38,668 nt of DNA, from NCBI GenBank assembly GCA_001768325.1, contig MENQ01000028.1, positions 1 through 38,668 on the forward strand, read 5' to 3'. This stretch comes from Bacteroidetes bacterium GWC2_46_850 (GTDB lineage Bacteria > Bacteroidota > Bacteroidia > Bacteroidales > Dysgonomonadaceae). The position numbers were made by a program, and so were the translations under genes. Position 1 is the stretch's first letter. Every line of letters begins with the position of its first letter. Of this stretch, positions 1 to 8,257 are shown one piece after another. The notes under the pieces are model-generated. The model did not search any database, was not told the DNA's origin, and worked only from the letters and a program-made list of their open reading frames with translations.

Positions 1-14
1 TCAAAGAACATTTC

Positions 15-32
15 GGGTGAAAAACACCCTTT
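15..32 (+). terminator. possible terminator hairpin of an upstream gene
   Basis: A perfect 5-bp stem (GGGTG at 15-19, CACCC at 25-29) closes a 5-nt A loop and is followed by only three T. It could end a gene lying left of the window. The stem and T-run are short, so the call is weak. The rest of 1-139 shows no gene and no clear TAnnTTTG box. Confidence 0.3.
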
Positions 33-139
33 ATGATAAACGGGATAAAAACAAATTAATAATCAACTAAATGTCCTGCCGACTTTTCGGAGTGGACTCA
101 AGGTTAATAGTAGTAAACAAATCATTCATTATAGTCATT

Positions 140-1336
140 ATGCCGGATATTTCGTTGCGGGGAGTACAGATGCCCGCATCACCCATACGCAAATTAGCTC
201 CACTCTCCGATGCTGCCAAGGCCGAGGGGGTAAAAGTATATCACCTGAATATCGGCCAACCCGATCTTCCCTCGCCGGTAACAGCACTCGATGCGATTCG
301 GGCCATTGACCGCACCACACTGGAATACAGCCCTAGCGACGGGTATCGGTTTTACAGGGAGAACCTGACTGCATACTACAAAAAGTATGATATCGATCTC
401 ACGCCAGAACAGATTATCGTGACTGCCGGCGGGTCGGAGGCGGTACTGTATGCATTCATGGCATGCCTGAATCCCGGTGATGAGATTATTGTTCCCGAAC
501 CTGCCTATGCCAACTACATGGCCTTCGCCATCTCCGCAGGGGCGGTCATCCGCACCATTCCCTCGACCATGGAGTCGGGTTTTGCCCTTCCCCCAATGGA
601 TGAGTTTGAGAAACTGATCAATGAACGCACCAAAGGTATCCTGATCTGTAATCCCAATAATCCCACGGGATATGTTTACACGCCTCATGAGATGGAGCAA
701 ATCAGGAAACTGGTGAAACAGTACAACCTCTACCTTTTTTCCGATGAGGTGTACCGCGAATTTATATACAACGATACGCCTTATGTCTCGGCCTGCCACC
801 TGGAGGGCGTGGAAGAGAATGTGGTACTGATCGATTCCGTATCGAAACGATACAGCGAATGCGGCATCCGCATCGGCGCACTGATTACCAGGAACCGCAA
901 AGTACACGACACGGTGATGAAGTTCTGCCAGGCACGTTTAAGCCCGCCGCTCATTGGTCAGATCGCTGCCAACGCATCGCTGGAGGTGAACGGCAGTTAC
1001 ATGCAACACAACTTCGATGAGTACAAGGGACGCCGTGATTTCCTGATCGACCGGCTCAACAGGATCCCGGGGGTTTACTCACCCATGCCACAGGGGGCCT
1101 TTTATACACTGGCGCGGCTTCCCATCGACGATGCCGATCTCTTTTGTGCCTGGTGCCTTTCCGATTTCCGGTATGAGGGGCAGACCATCTTCATGGCTCC
1201 GGCAACCGGCTTTTATGTTACTCCCGGACTGGGAATAAATGAAGTGCGGATTGCCTATGTACTAAACCGGGAAGAACTGGGTAAGGCACTCACAGTGCTC
1301 GAGAAAGCGCTGGAGGCTTATCCGGGCAGAAGATAA
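140..1336 (+). CDS. pyridoxal-phosphate aminotransferase, class I/II (aspartate aminotransferase family)
   Basis: Transfers an amino group between an amino acid and a 2-oxo acid using PLP, in the cytoplasm; the substrate cannot be read from sequence. With the chosen start the protein has 398 residues, normal for fold-type I enzymes. The N-terminal part carries NIGQPDLPSP, then TAGGSEA (cofactor phosphate region), NPNNPTG, SDEVYREF, and SVSKRYSECGIRIG, whose Lys (residue 236) should form the Schiff base. The reading frame is open from 71, but the first 23 residues look unlike the family; ATG 140 gives the usual MPDISLRG-type start found in Bacteroidales homologues. The permease gene starts 5 bp downstream, so the two are probably cotranscribed. 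Family is secure; specificity is not. Confidence 0.93.
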   Translation: MPDISLRGVQMPASPIRKLAPLSDAAKAEGVKVYHLNIGQPDLPSPVTALDAIRAIDRTTLEYSPSDGYRFYRENLTAYYKKYDIDLTPEQIIVTAGGSEAVLYAFMACLNPGDEIIVPEPAYANYMAFAISAGAVIRTIPSTMESGFALPPMDEFEKLINERTKGILICNPNNPTGYVYTPHEMEQIRKLVKQYNLYLFSDEVYREFIYNDTPYVSACHLEGVEENVVLIDSVSKRYSECGIRIGALITRNRKVHDTVMKFCQARLSPPLIGQIAANASLEVNGSYMQHNFDEYKGRRDFLIDRLNRIPGVYSPMPQGAFYTLARLPIDDADLFCAWCLSDFRYEGQTIFMAPATGFYVTPGLGINEVRIAYVLNREELGKALTVLEKALEAYPGRR

Positions 1337-1341
1337 CATGC

Positions 1342-2589
1342 ATGAATGCAGAACTGTTTATAGCGAAACGAATCTACAGGGGAGATAAGAAGAACGACAA
1401 ACGGGTCTCATCGCCCGCCATCCGGATTGCCATTGCCGGCATAGCGCTGGGGCTGGCTGTCATGATTGTGGCAGTCTGCATCATCGTGGGATTCAAGAAA
1501 GAAGTCCGTGCCAAGGTAATCGGCTTTGGTTCTCATATTCAGGTTTCCGCCTTCGAAAGCAACGCATCCTACGAACATACACCCATTGCTATCTCCGACA
1601 CGCTGTTGGCGCAATTAAACGCCAACCCGGCCATCAGTCATGTCCAGGAGTTTATCACCAAGCCGGGCATCATCAAGACGGATGATGATTTTATGGGGGT
1701 GGTACTCAAAGGGGTATCGGAAGGATACGACTGGCAGTTTTTCCGCAAAAACCTGCTGGAGGGGAGTGTGATTGAATCGGGCGACACCACCTCAGGCAAC
1801 CGGGCCATCATCTCAAGGGTGATCGCCGACAAGCTGCTACTGAAAACGGGAGACAACTTTACCTGCTACTTCGTACAGGAGCCGGTGCGCGCACGACGTT
1901 TCCGCATTACAGGCATCTATGAGACCAATTTTGAGGATTATGACAAGCTCTATATCATCACCGAAAAAGAGGTACTAGCCCGTCTCAACGATTGGGACGA
2001 CGACATGGCAAGCGGCATTGAATTGCTCGTAAAGGACTATGACAAGCTGGATGCGACAGCACAGGAGATTTTCTTCGCAATGGCTGATCACAAAGATCGT
2101 CTCGGAAATGCTTTTTACACCCGTTCCATCAAGGATATAAATCCCATGATCTTTAACTGGCTCGACCTGCTCGACATGAACGTCTGGGTAATTGTCATCC
2201 TCATGTTGGTGGTGTCGGGGTTTACGATGATCTCCGGACTGTTGATCATCATACTGGAGCGTACCAACATGATCGGCATCCTCAAGTCAATGGGGGCCAG
2301 AGACTTCAGCATCCGCAGGGTTTTTCTTTATCTATCGGCCTTCCTGATCGGACAGGGCATGTTGTGGGGTAACCTGATTGCACTGTTATTTTGTTTTATT
2401 CAGGATCGATGGCAGTTACTCAAACTCGATCCCTCCACCTACTATCTCTCTGCCGTACCGGTGGATATAAACCCGCTCTACATCATCCTCTTAAACGTGG
2501 GTACACTGATTGTCTCCCTGCTGATGATGATTGGCCCTTCCTATCTTGTGGCCAAAATCAGGCCGGCCAAATCCATTCAGTTCGAATAA
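1342..2589 (+). CDS. FtsX/LolC-family ABC transporter permease
   Basis: Inner-membrane permease of the lipoprotein-releasing (LolC/LolE) or MacB-like type, which works with a separate ATPase. The 415 residues show one membrane helix near 27-50, a large periplasmic domain of about 220 residues, and three C-terminal helices near 274-304, 325-352 and 380-402, the four-helix FtsX topology. The tail KIRPAKSIQFE matches the usual end of this family, and ERTNMIGILKSMGA is the typical coupling-helix region. No ATP-binding subunit lies next to it, so the LolD-like partner must be encoded elsewhere. It follows the aminotransferase by 5 bp. Lipoprotein export is the best guess from family, not shown by context. 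Confidence 0.88.
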   Translation: MNAELFIAKRIYRGDKKNDKRVSSPAIRIAIAGIALGLAVMIVAVCIIVGFKKEVRAKVIGFGSHIQVSAFESNASYEHTPIAISDTLLAQLNANPAISHVQEFITKPGIIKTDDDFMGVVLKGVSEGYDWQFFRKNLLEGSVIESGDTTSGNRAIISRVIADKLLLKTGDNFTCYFVQEPVRARRFRITGIYETNFEDYDKLYIITEKEVLARLNDWDDDMASGIELLVKDYDKLDATAQEIFFAMADHKDRLGNAFYTRSIKDINPMIFNWLDLLDMNVWVIVILMLVVSGFTMISGLLIIILERTNMIGILKSMGARDFSIRRVFLYLSAFLIGQGMLWGNLIALLFCFIQDRWQLLKLDPSTYYLSAVPVDINPLYIILLNVGTLIVSLLMMIGPSYLVAKIRPAKSIQFE

Positions 2590-2618
2590 TCTTTTACCGC
2601 TTTTTCGGGGTAAATGAG

Positions 2619-2626
2619 TATATTTG
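2619..2626 (+). promoter_or_regulatory. Bacteroidetes -7 box for sbcDC
   Basis: TATATTTG matches the TAnnTTTG box used by the Bacteroidetes primary sigma factor and lies 15 bp before the sbcD ATG. No good TTTG -33 element sits at the usual 19-21 bp; the upstream DNA is only T-rich. The 5' leader would be very short. Confidence 0.5.
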
Positions 2627-2641
2627 CCCGAAAGTTTCTGA

Positions 2642-3871
2642 ATGATGAAAATCCTTCATACATCCGACTGGCATCTCGGCAAACGACTGGAAGATTTCTC
2701 CCGCCTGGAGGAACAGGAGGCAGTGATGCAGGAGATCTGCGAGATAGCCGAACGCGAACAGGCGGATGCCGTAATCGTTGCGGGAGACCTGTTCGACACG
2801 TTTAATCCTCCCACTGAGGCGGTGGATCTGTTGTACAAAACCCTGAAAAGACTTACGGCAAATGGACGCAGACCGGTAATTGCCATCGCCGGGAACCACG
2901 ACTCGCCAGATCGCATTGAAGCACCCGATCCGCTTGCCCGCGAGTGCGGGATCATCTTTGCCGGATATCCCCACAGCATGGTATCCCCTTTCCGGATCGA
3001 CTCAGGCCTGCAAGTACTGAAAACCGATGAAGGCTTTCTTGAAGTCGCTCTACCTGACAGCGACACCCCGTTGCGCATCCTGCTCACCCCCTACGCCAAT
3101 GAATACAGGTTGAAGACATTTCTGGGAGAAGAAAACAGCGAGGAGGAGCTGCGCGGTCTGCTGGGCAGAAAATGGCAAAGTCTGGCCGACCGGTATTGCG
3201 ACAACCGGGGCGTTAACATCCTCCTGTCTCACCTCTTTATGGTCAGAAAAGGCGATCCGTTACCCGAGGAGCCCGAAGAAGAGAAACCGATCCTGCATGT
3301 GGGAGGTGCGCAGGCTATTTATACCGAAAATATTCCTTCCCAGATTCAATACACGGCGCTGGGCCACCTGCACCGGATGCACCGGGTAGACTCATCACCC
3401 GCCCCCGCTTATTATAGCGGCAGCCCCCTATCCTATAGCTTTGCCGAGGCCAATCAACAAAAATACCTTTTGCTGGTGGAGGTTGTACCAGGTGGTGCAG
3501 CCAACGTGCGGGAAATTCCGCTCACCTGTGGCAAACGACTCCTGCACAAAAAGGCAGACGGAATGGAAGATGCCCTGGAATGGCTCGCCGAAAACCAAAC
3601 CGCACTGGTGGAGCTCACACTGGTCACCGATACCTTTCTGACAGCTATGGATCGACGCCGGCTGAATGCAGCACACGAGGGAATCGTATCACTGATCCCG
3701 GAGGTGACCAACAGGGATGAACTGACAGGGTGCCCTCCTTCCCGCATCGACCTGAGTCAGAATATGGAAGCGCTCTTCCGTGATTATTTCACCTACCAAA
3801 AGGGGCAGTCACCCAACGAAGAGATCATGCAACTGTTCAACGAGATGCTGGCTGAGGAGGATGAAGCATGA
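2642..3871 (+). CDS. sbcD: exonuclease subunit SbcD (Mre11 family)
   Basis: Metal-dependent nuclease subunit of the SbcCD (Mre11-Rad50-like) complex, which opens hairpins and processes DNA ends in the cytoplasm. The 409 residues begin with the calcineurin-like phosphoesterase motif HTSDWHLGK (D9, H11). VAGDLFD (D49), AGNHD (N85, H86) and GHLHRMH follow, all expected two-metal ligands. A C-terminal capping region follows. Two ATG codons (2642 and 2645) are adjacent and either could be used. Its stop overlaps the sbcC start by 4 bp (ATGA), which indicates translational coupling and fits a stoichiometric complex. Confidence 0.96.
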   Translation: MMKILHTSDWHLGKRLEDFSRLEEQEAVMQEICEIAEREQADAVIVAGDLFDTFNPPTEAVDLLYKTLKRLTANGRRPVIAIAGNHDSPDRIEAPDPLARECGIIFAGYPHSMVSPFRIDSGLQVLKTDEGFLEVALPDSDTPLRILLTPYANEYRLKTFLGEENSEEELRGLLGRKWQSLADRYCDNRGVNILLSHLFMVRKGDPLPEEPEEEKPILHVGGAQAIYTENIPSQIQYTALGHLHRMHRVDSSPAPAYYSGSPLSYSFAEANQQKYLLLVEVVPGGAANVREIPLTCGKRLLHKKADGMEDALEWLAENQTALVELTLVTDTFLTAMDRRRLNAAHEGIVSLIPEVTNRDELTGCPPSRIDLSQNMEALFRDYFTYQKGQSPNEEIMQLFNEMLAEEDEA

Positions 3872-6800
3872 TACCCATACAACTGACCATACAGGGACTC
3901 TATTCCTATCAGGTGCGACAGACCATTGATTTCACCAGGCTGACCGCTGCCGGGTTGTTCGGCATCTTCGGGCCTGTCGGCAGCGGTAAGTCGTCCGTGC
4001 TTGAAGCCATCACCTTCGCGATTTACGGCCGTACCGACCGGCTTAATTTATCGGGCGACAACCGTTATTACAATATGATGAACCTGAAATCGGACGAGTT
4101 GCTGATCGATTTCAAGTTTGAAACCGGTAAAGACCAGACGGCTTACCGGGCCATGGTGAGAGGGAAGCGCAACAGCAAACGCTTCGACGAGGTAAAGACA
4201 CTGGAACGTTCTGCCTATCAGCAGACCGGTAATGAATGGATTCCCATTGAAATGGGTCAGCTCGAGGAGGTCATCGGACTGAGTTACGACAACTTTAAAC
4301 GCACCATCATCATCCCGCAGGGACAGTTTCAGGAGTTCCTGCAGCTGGGCAACAAAGACCGTACACAGATGATGAAGGAACTTTTCAACCTCGGGAAGTT
4401 CGAGTTTTATCATAAGGTTGTTTCCCTGGAAACAAAGAACAACGCAAAGAAGCAGCTTATGGAAGGCCAACTGCAGCAACTGGGAACTCCTGATCCCGAA
4501 CAGGAACAGAGATACCGGGAGCTGTTAGCGTTGCTCGAGAAAGAGATCGGAGAGCTGCAACTGAAACTGGCCGACAATCAACGGGCCGAGGAAAAACTCC
4601 GAATATTACAGGAGTTAACCCGAAAGATCACCGAAACAGAACAAGAGCAGAAAAAACTCCAAGAGCAGGAACCTCTCTTTCAATCGCTTGAAAAAAAAAT
4701 CGACCGGTATGAGCAGGGTGTGATTCTGTTTAAACATTTGCTGGAATCGCTGCAGGAAAATAAACAGAAAAAGGAACATAGGGAAGCACAGATTCTCATC
4801 GACAGCGAAAAGCTAGGTAAAGAGAAGGAGGAAATAGAAAACCTCGAAAAGCAGATTGCCGCCATCAAACCGGCGTATGAAAAGCGGGAAGAACGAAAGA
4901 GGAAAGCCGAAGAGCTGGTCAGCCTGTTACAGATAAAAACACTGGAAGATGTTGTTGAAGCTGAAAGGACGCGCCTGAGTAATGGGACAAGGACCTTGGA
5001 CAACACCCTGAATGAGATAAAAAGCCTGAAAGTTCAAAAAGAAACACTTGAAGGAGAGCTTAAAGCAGCGCGAAATGCATTACCGGATCTGTCGGTTCTA
5101 TCATCCATCAAATCATGGTACACGACCAGACATCATCTAGATAATCAACTACAGGATATTGAAAATGAACTTCATAAATCTCATCGGCAGGAAGAAGAGA
5201 TTTTGGAAGTAAAAACCAGATTACTCACCGATCCATTGTTTGAAGGGTTTCCCAAGGATGCCGGTTTTGCGGAATGCAGCCTACATCTGAAGAGTATGAC
5301 TCGCAATATAAAAGAAAAACAAACGCTGCTGGCTGAGAAGGAGAGCCAGCAGCGTGTAAAGGAACAGTTAAAAGCCTATGCCGAATCGCTGGAAGAGGGT
5401 AAACCATGTCCCGTTTGCGGTTCATTGCATCATCCCGATTTGCTTAAAAGTGATGCGTATCATGACACGTTGCGTTTGCTGGCTGCACAAAAAAGATCAT
5501 TTGAGCTTCAGCTCGAACAGACTGCTGCATTGAACAATGAGTTGGTCCTCCTGGAAAACAGGCAGATGCAGCTCCGGTGCAACAGAGAGGAACTGCTGGT
5601 AAAAAAAGAGGCACAGCAAGCATACATCGCCAGTCACCTTCTGCAGTTTAAATGGGAAGCCTATCACGATGAAAAAAAAGTGGACGAGGCTTTTATCAAG
5701 GCGAAACAGACCCAGGATGAATTGAAAAAGAAGGATTCCGCACAGCAGAAAGCCGTCGGGGAACTGGAAAAGCTGGAGCGAAACCGAGAACGTTTTCGGG
5801 AAGAACTGGAAAAGATCAGGACTTCGCTCACCGTGCATCAGACTGAACTGAAAACAATCGCACAGCAACTCCGGTGGATTGAACCGGAACAGTATCGTGC
5901 AACAACGTCTCTGTTTATTGAAGAGGAGAAAAACAAACTCTTGAATGAGTATATACAGCTGGAAAAAACATATACCGAAAAAAGCGACCTGCTTTTGGAA
6001 CGGAAAAGGCTGAAAGATACACTGATGGGCACGATGAACTCCAACCGGAAGGAGCTGGAACAGGAGCTGGCGATCATCGATAAAATTACGAAAGCTTTGA
6101 ACGCGCAATTGGAAAAATCCTCCTTCCGGTCTATGGAAGAAGTAAAGGATGCACTTTCCACCCCCATCGATGCCGAAGCGGAAAAGCAACGAGTTGCCCG
6201 CTTTAAGGAGCAGCAGCTGCATTGCAACTCCACCCTTCAACAACTTCGTGTGGAAGCAGATAACAGGGTGTATGATGGAGAAGCGCATCAGACACTGCAC
6301 GGTGAGATCACCTCGCTCAGAGAGCTGACCACCCGAAAGATTCAGGAGCAGGGAAAAACAGCCGAGCAGCTTGAGAAACTGCAGAAAGATATGGAGAGTC
6401 GATCAGCGCTCCTGAAAACACTCCAGCAACTGGAGTTGCGGGCAGAAAATATACGGACATTGAAGTCGCTCTTTAAGGCAAGCGGTTTTGTGGATTATAT
6501 TTCTTCCATCTACCTGCAGAATCTGTGTAATGCGGCCAACGACCGGTTTTTTCAGCTTACCCGGCAAAAGTTAAGCCTGGAGATTACCGCCGACAACAAC
6601 TTTCAAGTGCGTGACTTTATGAATGGCGGCAAGGTGCGGAGCGTGAAAACCCTATCCGGCGGACAGACCTTCCAGGCTTCCCTCTCACTGGCACTCGCAC
6701 TCGCCGATAATATCCAAAAAATTACCCGGTCGAATCAGAACTTCTTCTTTCTCGATGAAGGTTTCGGTTCACTTGATGCTGCATCGCTCAACATTGTATT

Positions 6801-6948
6801 TGACACATTGAAATCTCTTCGCAAGGAGAACCGCATTGTGGGAGTAATTTCCCATGTGGAGGAGATGCAACAGGAGATAGAGGTCCACCTCCGTGTTGAA
6901 AACCAGGAAGAAAAGGGAAGTATCATCCACCGCAGCTGGGAGGAATAA
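3868..6948 (+). CDS. sbcC: exonuclease subunit SbcC (Rad50-like SMC ATPase)
   Basis: ATPase and DNA-tethering subunit of SbcCD. The 1026 residues show Walker A GPVGSGKSS near 36-44 and QGQFQEFLQLGN, the usual block after the N-terminal ATPase half. Long Lys/Glu/Gln-rich coiled coils flank a central zinc hook, CPVC at 514-517. Then come the ABC signature LSGGQ (929-933) and Walker B FFFLDEG (D963, E964). All catalytic motifs are intact and the length is usual for the family. It is coupled to sbcD by a 4-bp overlap, and the SMR gene follows after 17 bp. The middle of the gene is visibly richer in A than the two ends, as expected for coiled coil. Confidence 0.96.
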   Translation: MIPIQLTIQGLYSYQVRQTIDFTRLTAAGLFGIFGPVGSGKSSVLEAITFAIYGRTDRLNLSGDNRYYNMMNLKSDELLIDFKFETGKDQTAYRAMVRGKRNSKRFDEVKTLERSAYQQTGNEWIPIEMGQLEEVIGLSYDNFKRTIIIPQGQFQEFLQLGNKDRTQMMKELFNLGKFEFYHKVVSLETKNNAKKQLMEGQLQQLGTPDPEQEQRYRELLALLEKEIGELQLKLADNQRAEEKLRILQELTRKITETEQEQKKLQEQEPLFQSLEKKIDRYEQGVILFKHLLESLQENKQKKEHREAQILIDSEKLGKEKEEIENLEKQIAAIKPAYEKREERKRKAEELVSLLQIKTLEDVVEAERTRLSNGTRTLDNTLNEIKSLKVQKETLEGELKAARNALPDLSVLSSIKSWYTTRHHLDNQLQDIENELHKSHRQEEEILEVKTRLLTDPLFEGFPKDAGFAECSLHLKSMTRNIKEKQTLLAEKESQQRVKEQLKAYAESLEEGKPCPVCGSLHHPDLLKSDAYHDTLRLLAAQKRSFELQLEQTAALNNELVLLENRQMQLRCNREELLVKKEAQQAYIASHLLQFKWEAYHDEKKVDEAFIKAKQTQDELKKKDSAQQKAVGELEKLERNRERFREELEKIRTSLTVHQTELKTIAQQLRWIEPEQYRATTSLFIEEEKNKLLNEYIQLEKTYTEKSDLLLERKRLKDTLMGTMNSNRKELEQELAIIDKITKALNAQLEKSSFRSMEEVKDALSTPIDAEAEKQRVARFKEQQLHCNSTLQQLRVEADNRVYDGEAHQTLHGEITSLRELTTRKIQEQGKTAEQLEKLQKDMESRSALLKTLQQLELRAENIRTLKSLFKASGFVDYISSIYLQNLCNAANDRFFQLTRQKLSLEITADNNFQVRDFMNGGKVRSVKTLSGGQTFQASLSLALALADNIQKITRSNQNFFFLDEGFGSLDAASLNIVFDTLKSLRKENRIVGVISHVEEMQQEIEVHLRVENQEEKGSIIHRSWEE

Positions 6949-6965
6949 ATAAAACTGGAACAAAT

Positions 6966-7316
6966 ATGATAAGTATTAACTGGATCTTTTTGATTGTAGG
7001 AGGCCTGTTTGAAGCACTTTTTGCGATGAGCCTGGGTAAAATGCAGCAGACATCGGGCAGGGAGATGTGGCTGTGGTTGATCGCCTTTTTTATATCGGTT
7101 AGCCTGAGTATGTACCTGTTGTTTAAATCGATGGGAGGTGCCCACCCCATCCCAACAGGGACTGCTTATGCCGTTTGGGCAGGTATTGGTGCTGTGGGTA
7201 CGGTGATACTGGGCATACTGGTTTTCAAGGAGCCGGTGACTTTTTGGAGGTTATTTTTTCTGAGTGCACTTATTTTTTCAATTGTGGGATTGCAAATAAC
7301 ATCGGCTCATTCATAA
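6966..7316 (+). CDS. small multidrug resistance (SMR) family exporter, SugE/Gdx-like
   Basis: Proton-coupled inner-membrane exporter of small cations. The 116 residues form four hydrophobic helices. The essential membrane Glu is present in helix 1 (E16, in GGLFEALFA), and helix 3 carries GTAYAVWAGIGAVG. The AVWAGIGAVG block and the C-terminal IVGLQITS resemble SugE/Gdx (guanidinium exporter) more than EmrE, but that subtype is inference. SMR proteins work as dimers; only one gene is present, so a homodimer or a distant partner is likely. It starts 17 bp after sbcC and is probably on the same transcript. No guanidine riboswitch is seen in front of it. Confidence 0.85.
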   Translation: MISINWIFLIVGGLFEALFAMSLGKMQQTSGREMWLWLIAFFISVSLSMYLLFKSMGGAHPIPTGTAYAVWAGIGAVGTVILGILVFKEPVTFWRLFFLSALIFSIVGLQITSAHS

Positions 7317-7378
7317 TCCTCCTACCGTGACGATCATAAGATACTAACAGAGTGATCATTACTTCAAATATTGATATC

Positions 7379-7405
7379 TTGTTAAGAACTTGTTAAGAAG
7401 TTGTT
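7379..7405. repeat. 11-bp tandem repeat, about 2.5 copies
   Basis: TTGTTAAGAAC (7379-7389) is followed directly by TTGTTAAGAAG (7390-7400) and TTGTT (7401-7405). It sits 20 bp before the -33 box of the promoter at 7426-7458. It could be a regulator binding site or simple AT-rich slippage. Confidence 0.6.
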
Positions 7406-7425
7406 CATATTTTTAACCCAAAATA

Positions 7426-7458
7426 TTTGTATTTTTTCATTCCCTGACGTTATATTTG
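7426..7458 (+). promoter_or_regulatory. consensus Bacteroidetes promoter (TTTG-N21-TATATTTG)
   Basis: TTTG at 7426-7429 and TATATTTG at 7451-7458 are 21 bp apart, within the accepted 19-21 bp for the Bacteroidetes primary sigma factor. Transcription would start near 7465 and run rightward into the repeat region, ending at the terminator at 8224-8249. No good open reading frame lies downstream, which makes this promoter noteworthy. Confidence 0.6.
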
Positions 7459-7505
7459 CAAACGACATAAACGAGCATATCCCTGTGCAGTGCGCAAACA
7501 AGATA

Positions 7506-7528
7506 TAGGAGTTCTTTGACATTTTGCA
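7506..7528. repeat. left imperfect terminal inverted repeat
   Basis: TAGGAGTTC, a 7-base spacer, then TTTTGCA. It pairs with the reverse complement of 8191-8212, where the spacer is 6 bases. Sixteen of about 23 positions match between the two ends. Confidence 0.45.
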
Positions 7529-7589
7529 TACGACCGGAAGAATTTCATTCGCGAGATGCACAAACTCAGTTTGTCATTCCAATGTTTTT

Positions 7590-7704
7590 ACGACGAAAGC
7601 CCCGCGACATTCACGATGAAAGCTTCAAGACATTCACGACGAAAGCCTCACGGCATTCACGACGAAAGTCTTACGGCATTTTGAGGAAAAGTCTTACGGC
7701 ATTT
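7590..7704. repeat. five tandem copies of a 23-bp minisatellite
   Basis: Units run 7590-7612, 7613-7635, 7636-7658, 7659-7681 and 7682-7704, each exactly 23 bp with no spacer. The shared core is ACGACGAAAG followed by a variable stretch and ACGGCATTC/T. Units 3 and 4 are most alike. Unit 5 has lost the ACGAC start, and a decayed sixth copy may extend to about 7727. The period is not a multiple of three, so it is unlikely to encode a repeat protein. The absence of unique spacers excludes a CRISPR array. Confidence 0.85.
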
Positions 7705-8190
7705 TGAGAAAAACTGAATGAATTTCTGTTGCACCACGTTATTTTAGCAAAAGCTCTTGTCACCGGCTCTGTCGGGAGGTGAACCTTCACGGGTATCTCT
7801 CTTCTGCAGCAAGTTGATGCAACAGCTTGCAAAGCAATAACCAGTTTCATAATGGTTGAATACTGCGACACTTACTTTTTTAGGTGATACAACTTCAGGC
7901 TTGCCTGTAATTTGTAAAGCAAAGAAATTGTACGTGTGAATGATTCTGCTTCACAGTTCGGAAAAATGAATATCAAACGATTGAATGTTATCGAGCCGAA
8001 TGATATTGAGACTTCTCAGGATTGCTTTAACAGCTTCAAACACTGTTTCAGACATCTTTTGAAGTATCCGCATTCTGAAGTATCTGCCCTGTAGAACAAT
8101 TAAAATGAACCTAAAACGTTTGTCTTTAGTTCTATGGATTTGAAATATCGGTACATGGCAATGCACGCTAAGAAACATCTGCACCGTCCG

Positions 8191-8212
8191 TGCAAAACGA
8201 TTTGAACTCCTA
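8191..8212. repeat. right imperfect terminal inverted repeat
   Basis: TGCAAAA (8191-8197), a 6-base spacer, then GAACTCCTA (8204-8212), the reverse complement of the left-end motifs at 7506-7528. The 7-bp direct repeat AACAAGA begins four bases further out. Confidence 0.45.
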
Positions 8213-8223
8213 CCCTAACAAGA

Positions 8224-8249
8224 AGCCCCGATAATCCGGGGCTTTTTTT
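8224..8249 (+). terminator. rho-independent terminator
   Basis: AGCCCCG (8224-8230) pairs with CGGGGCT (8237-8243) around a 6-nt loop and runs into seven T. The T-run makes it a rightward terminator, so it does not serve the sigma-factor gene, which approaches from the other side. It would end a transcript from the promoter at 7426-7458 or readthrough from the SMR gene. Confidence 0.85.
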
Positions 8250-8257
8250 GTATGGGG

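Larger units (their letters stand above)
7497..8223. mobile_element. putative MITE-like element with flanking 7-bp direct repeat
   Basis: AACAAGA occurs at 7497-7503 and again at 8217-8223 and could be a target-site duplication. Just inside lie inverted sequences. TAGGAGTTC (7506-7514) plus TTTTGCA (7522-7528) on the left match, in reverse complement, GAACTCCTA (8204-8212) plus TGCAAAA (8191-8197) on the right. The inner spacing differs by one base. The interior, about 713 bp, has no transposase and carries a 23-bp minisatellite. This layout resembles the BrickBuilt MITEs described in Porphyromonas gingivalis, which also embed a minisatellite; that comparison is from memory. The inverted repeats are short and imperfect, so chance is not excluded. 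Confidence 0.45.

Noticed and set aside
194-907. 237-codon frame antisense to the aminotransferase
   Set aside because: The aminotransferase on the plus strand has all family motifs; this is its shadow.
5497-6300. 267-codon frame antisense to sbcC
   Set aside because: Phe/Leu/Gln-rich translation is the mirror of the coiled-coil codons; sbcC is intact on the other strand.
7590-7704. Short direct repeats that could suggest a CRISPR array
   Set aside because: The 23-bp units abut with no unique spacers, and no cas gene is present.
7516-7707. 63-codon frame across the minisatellite (+)
   Set aside because: It reads through 23-bp repeats in changing phase and its sequence resembles nothing; the frame is a by-product of the repeats.
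7779-7790. Palindrome GTGAACCTTCAC
   Set aside because: Five-bp arms with a 2-base centre and no promoter beside it; not enough for an operator call.
8060-8087. TGAAGTATC(C/T)GC present twice, 16 bp apart
   Set aside because: Only two copies with no further structure; likely chance or part of decayed repeats.
7966-8094. 42-codon ATG frame (+) inside the MITE-like element
   Set aside because: No ribosome site, signal or family resemblance; too short to support without conservation data.
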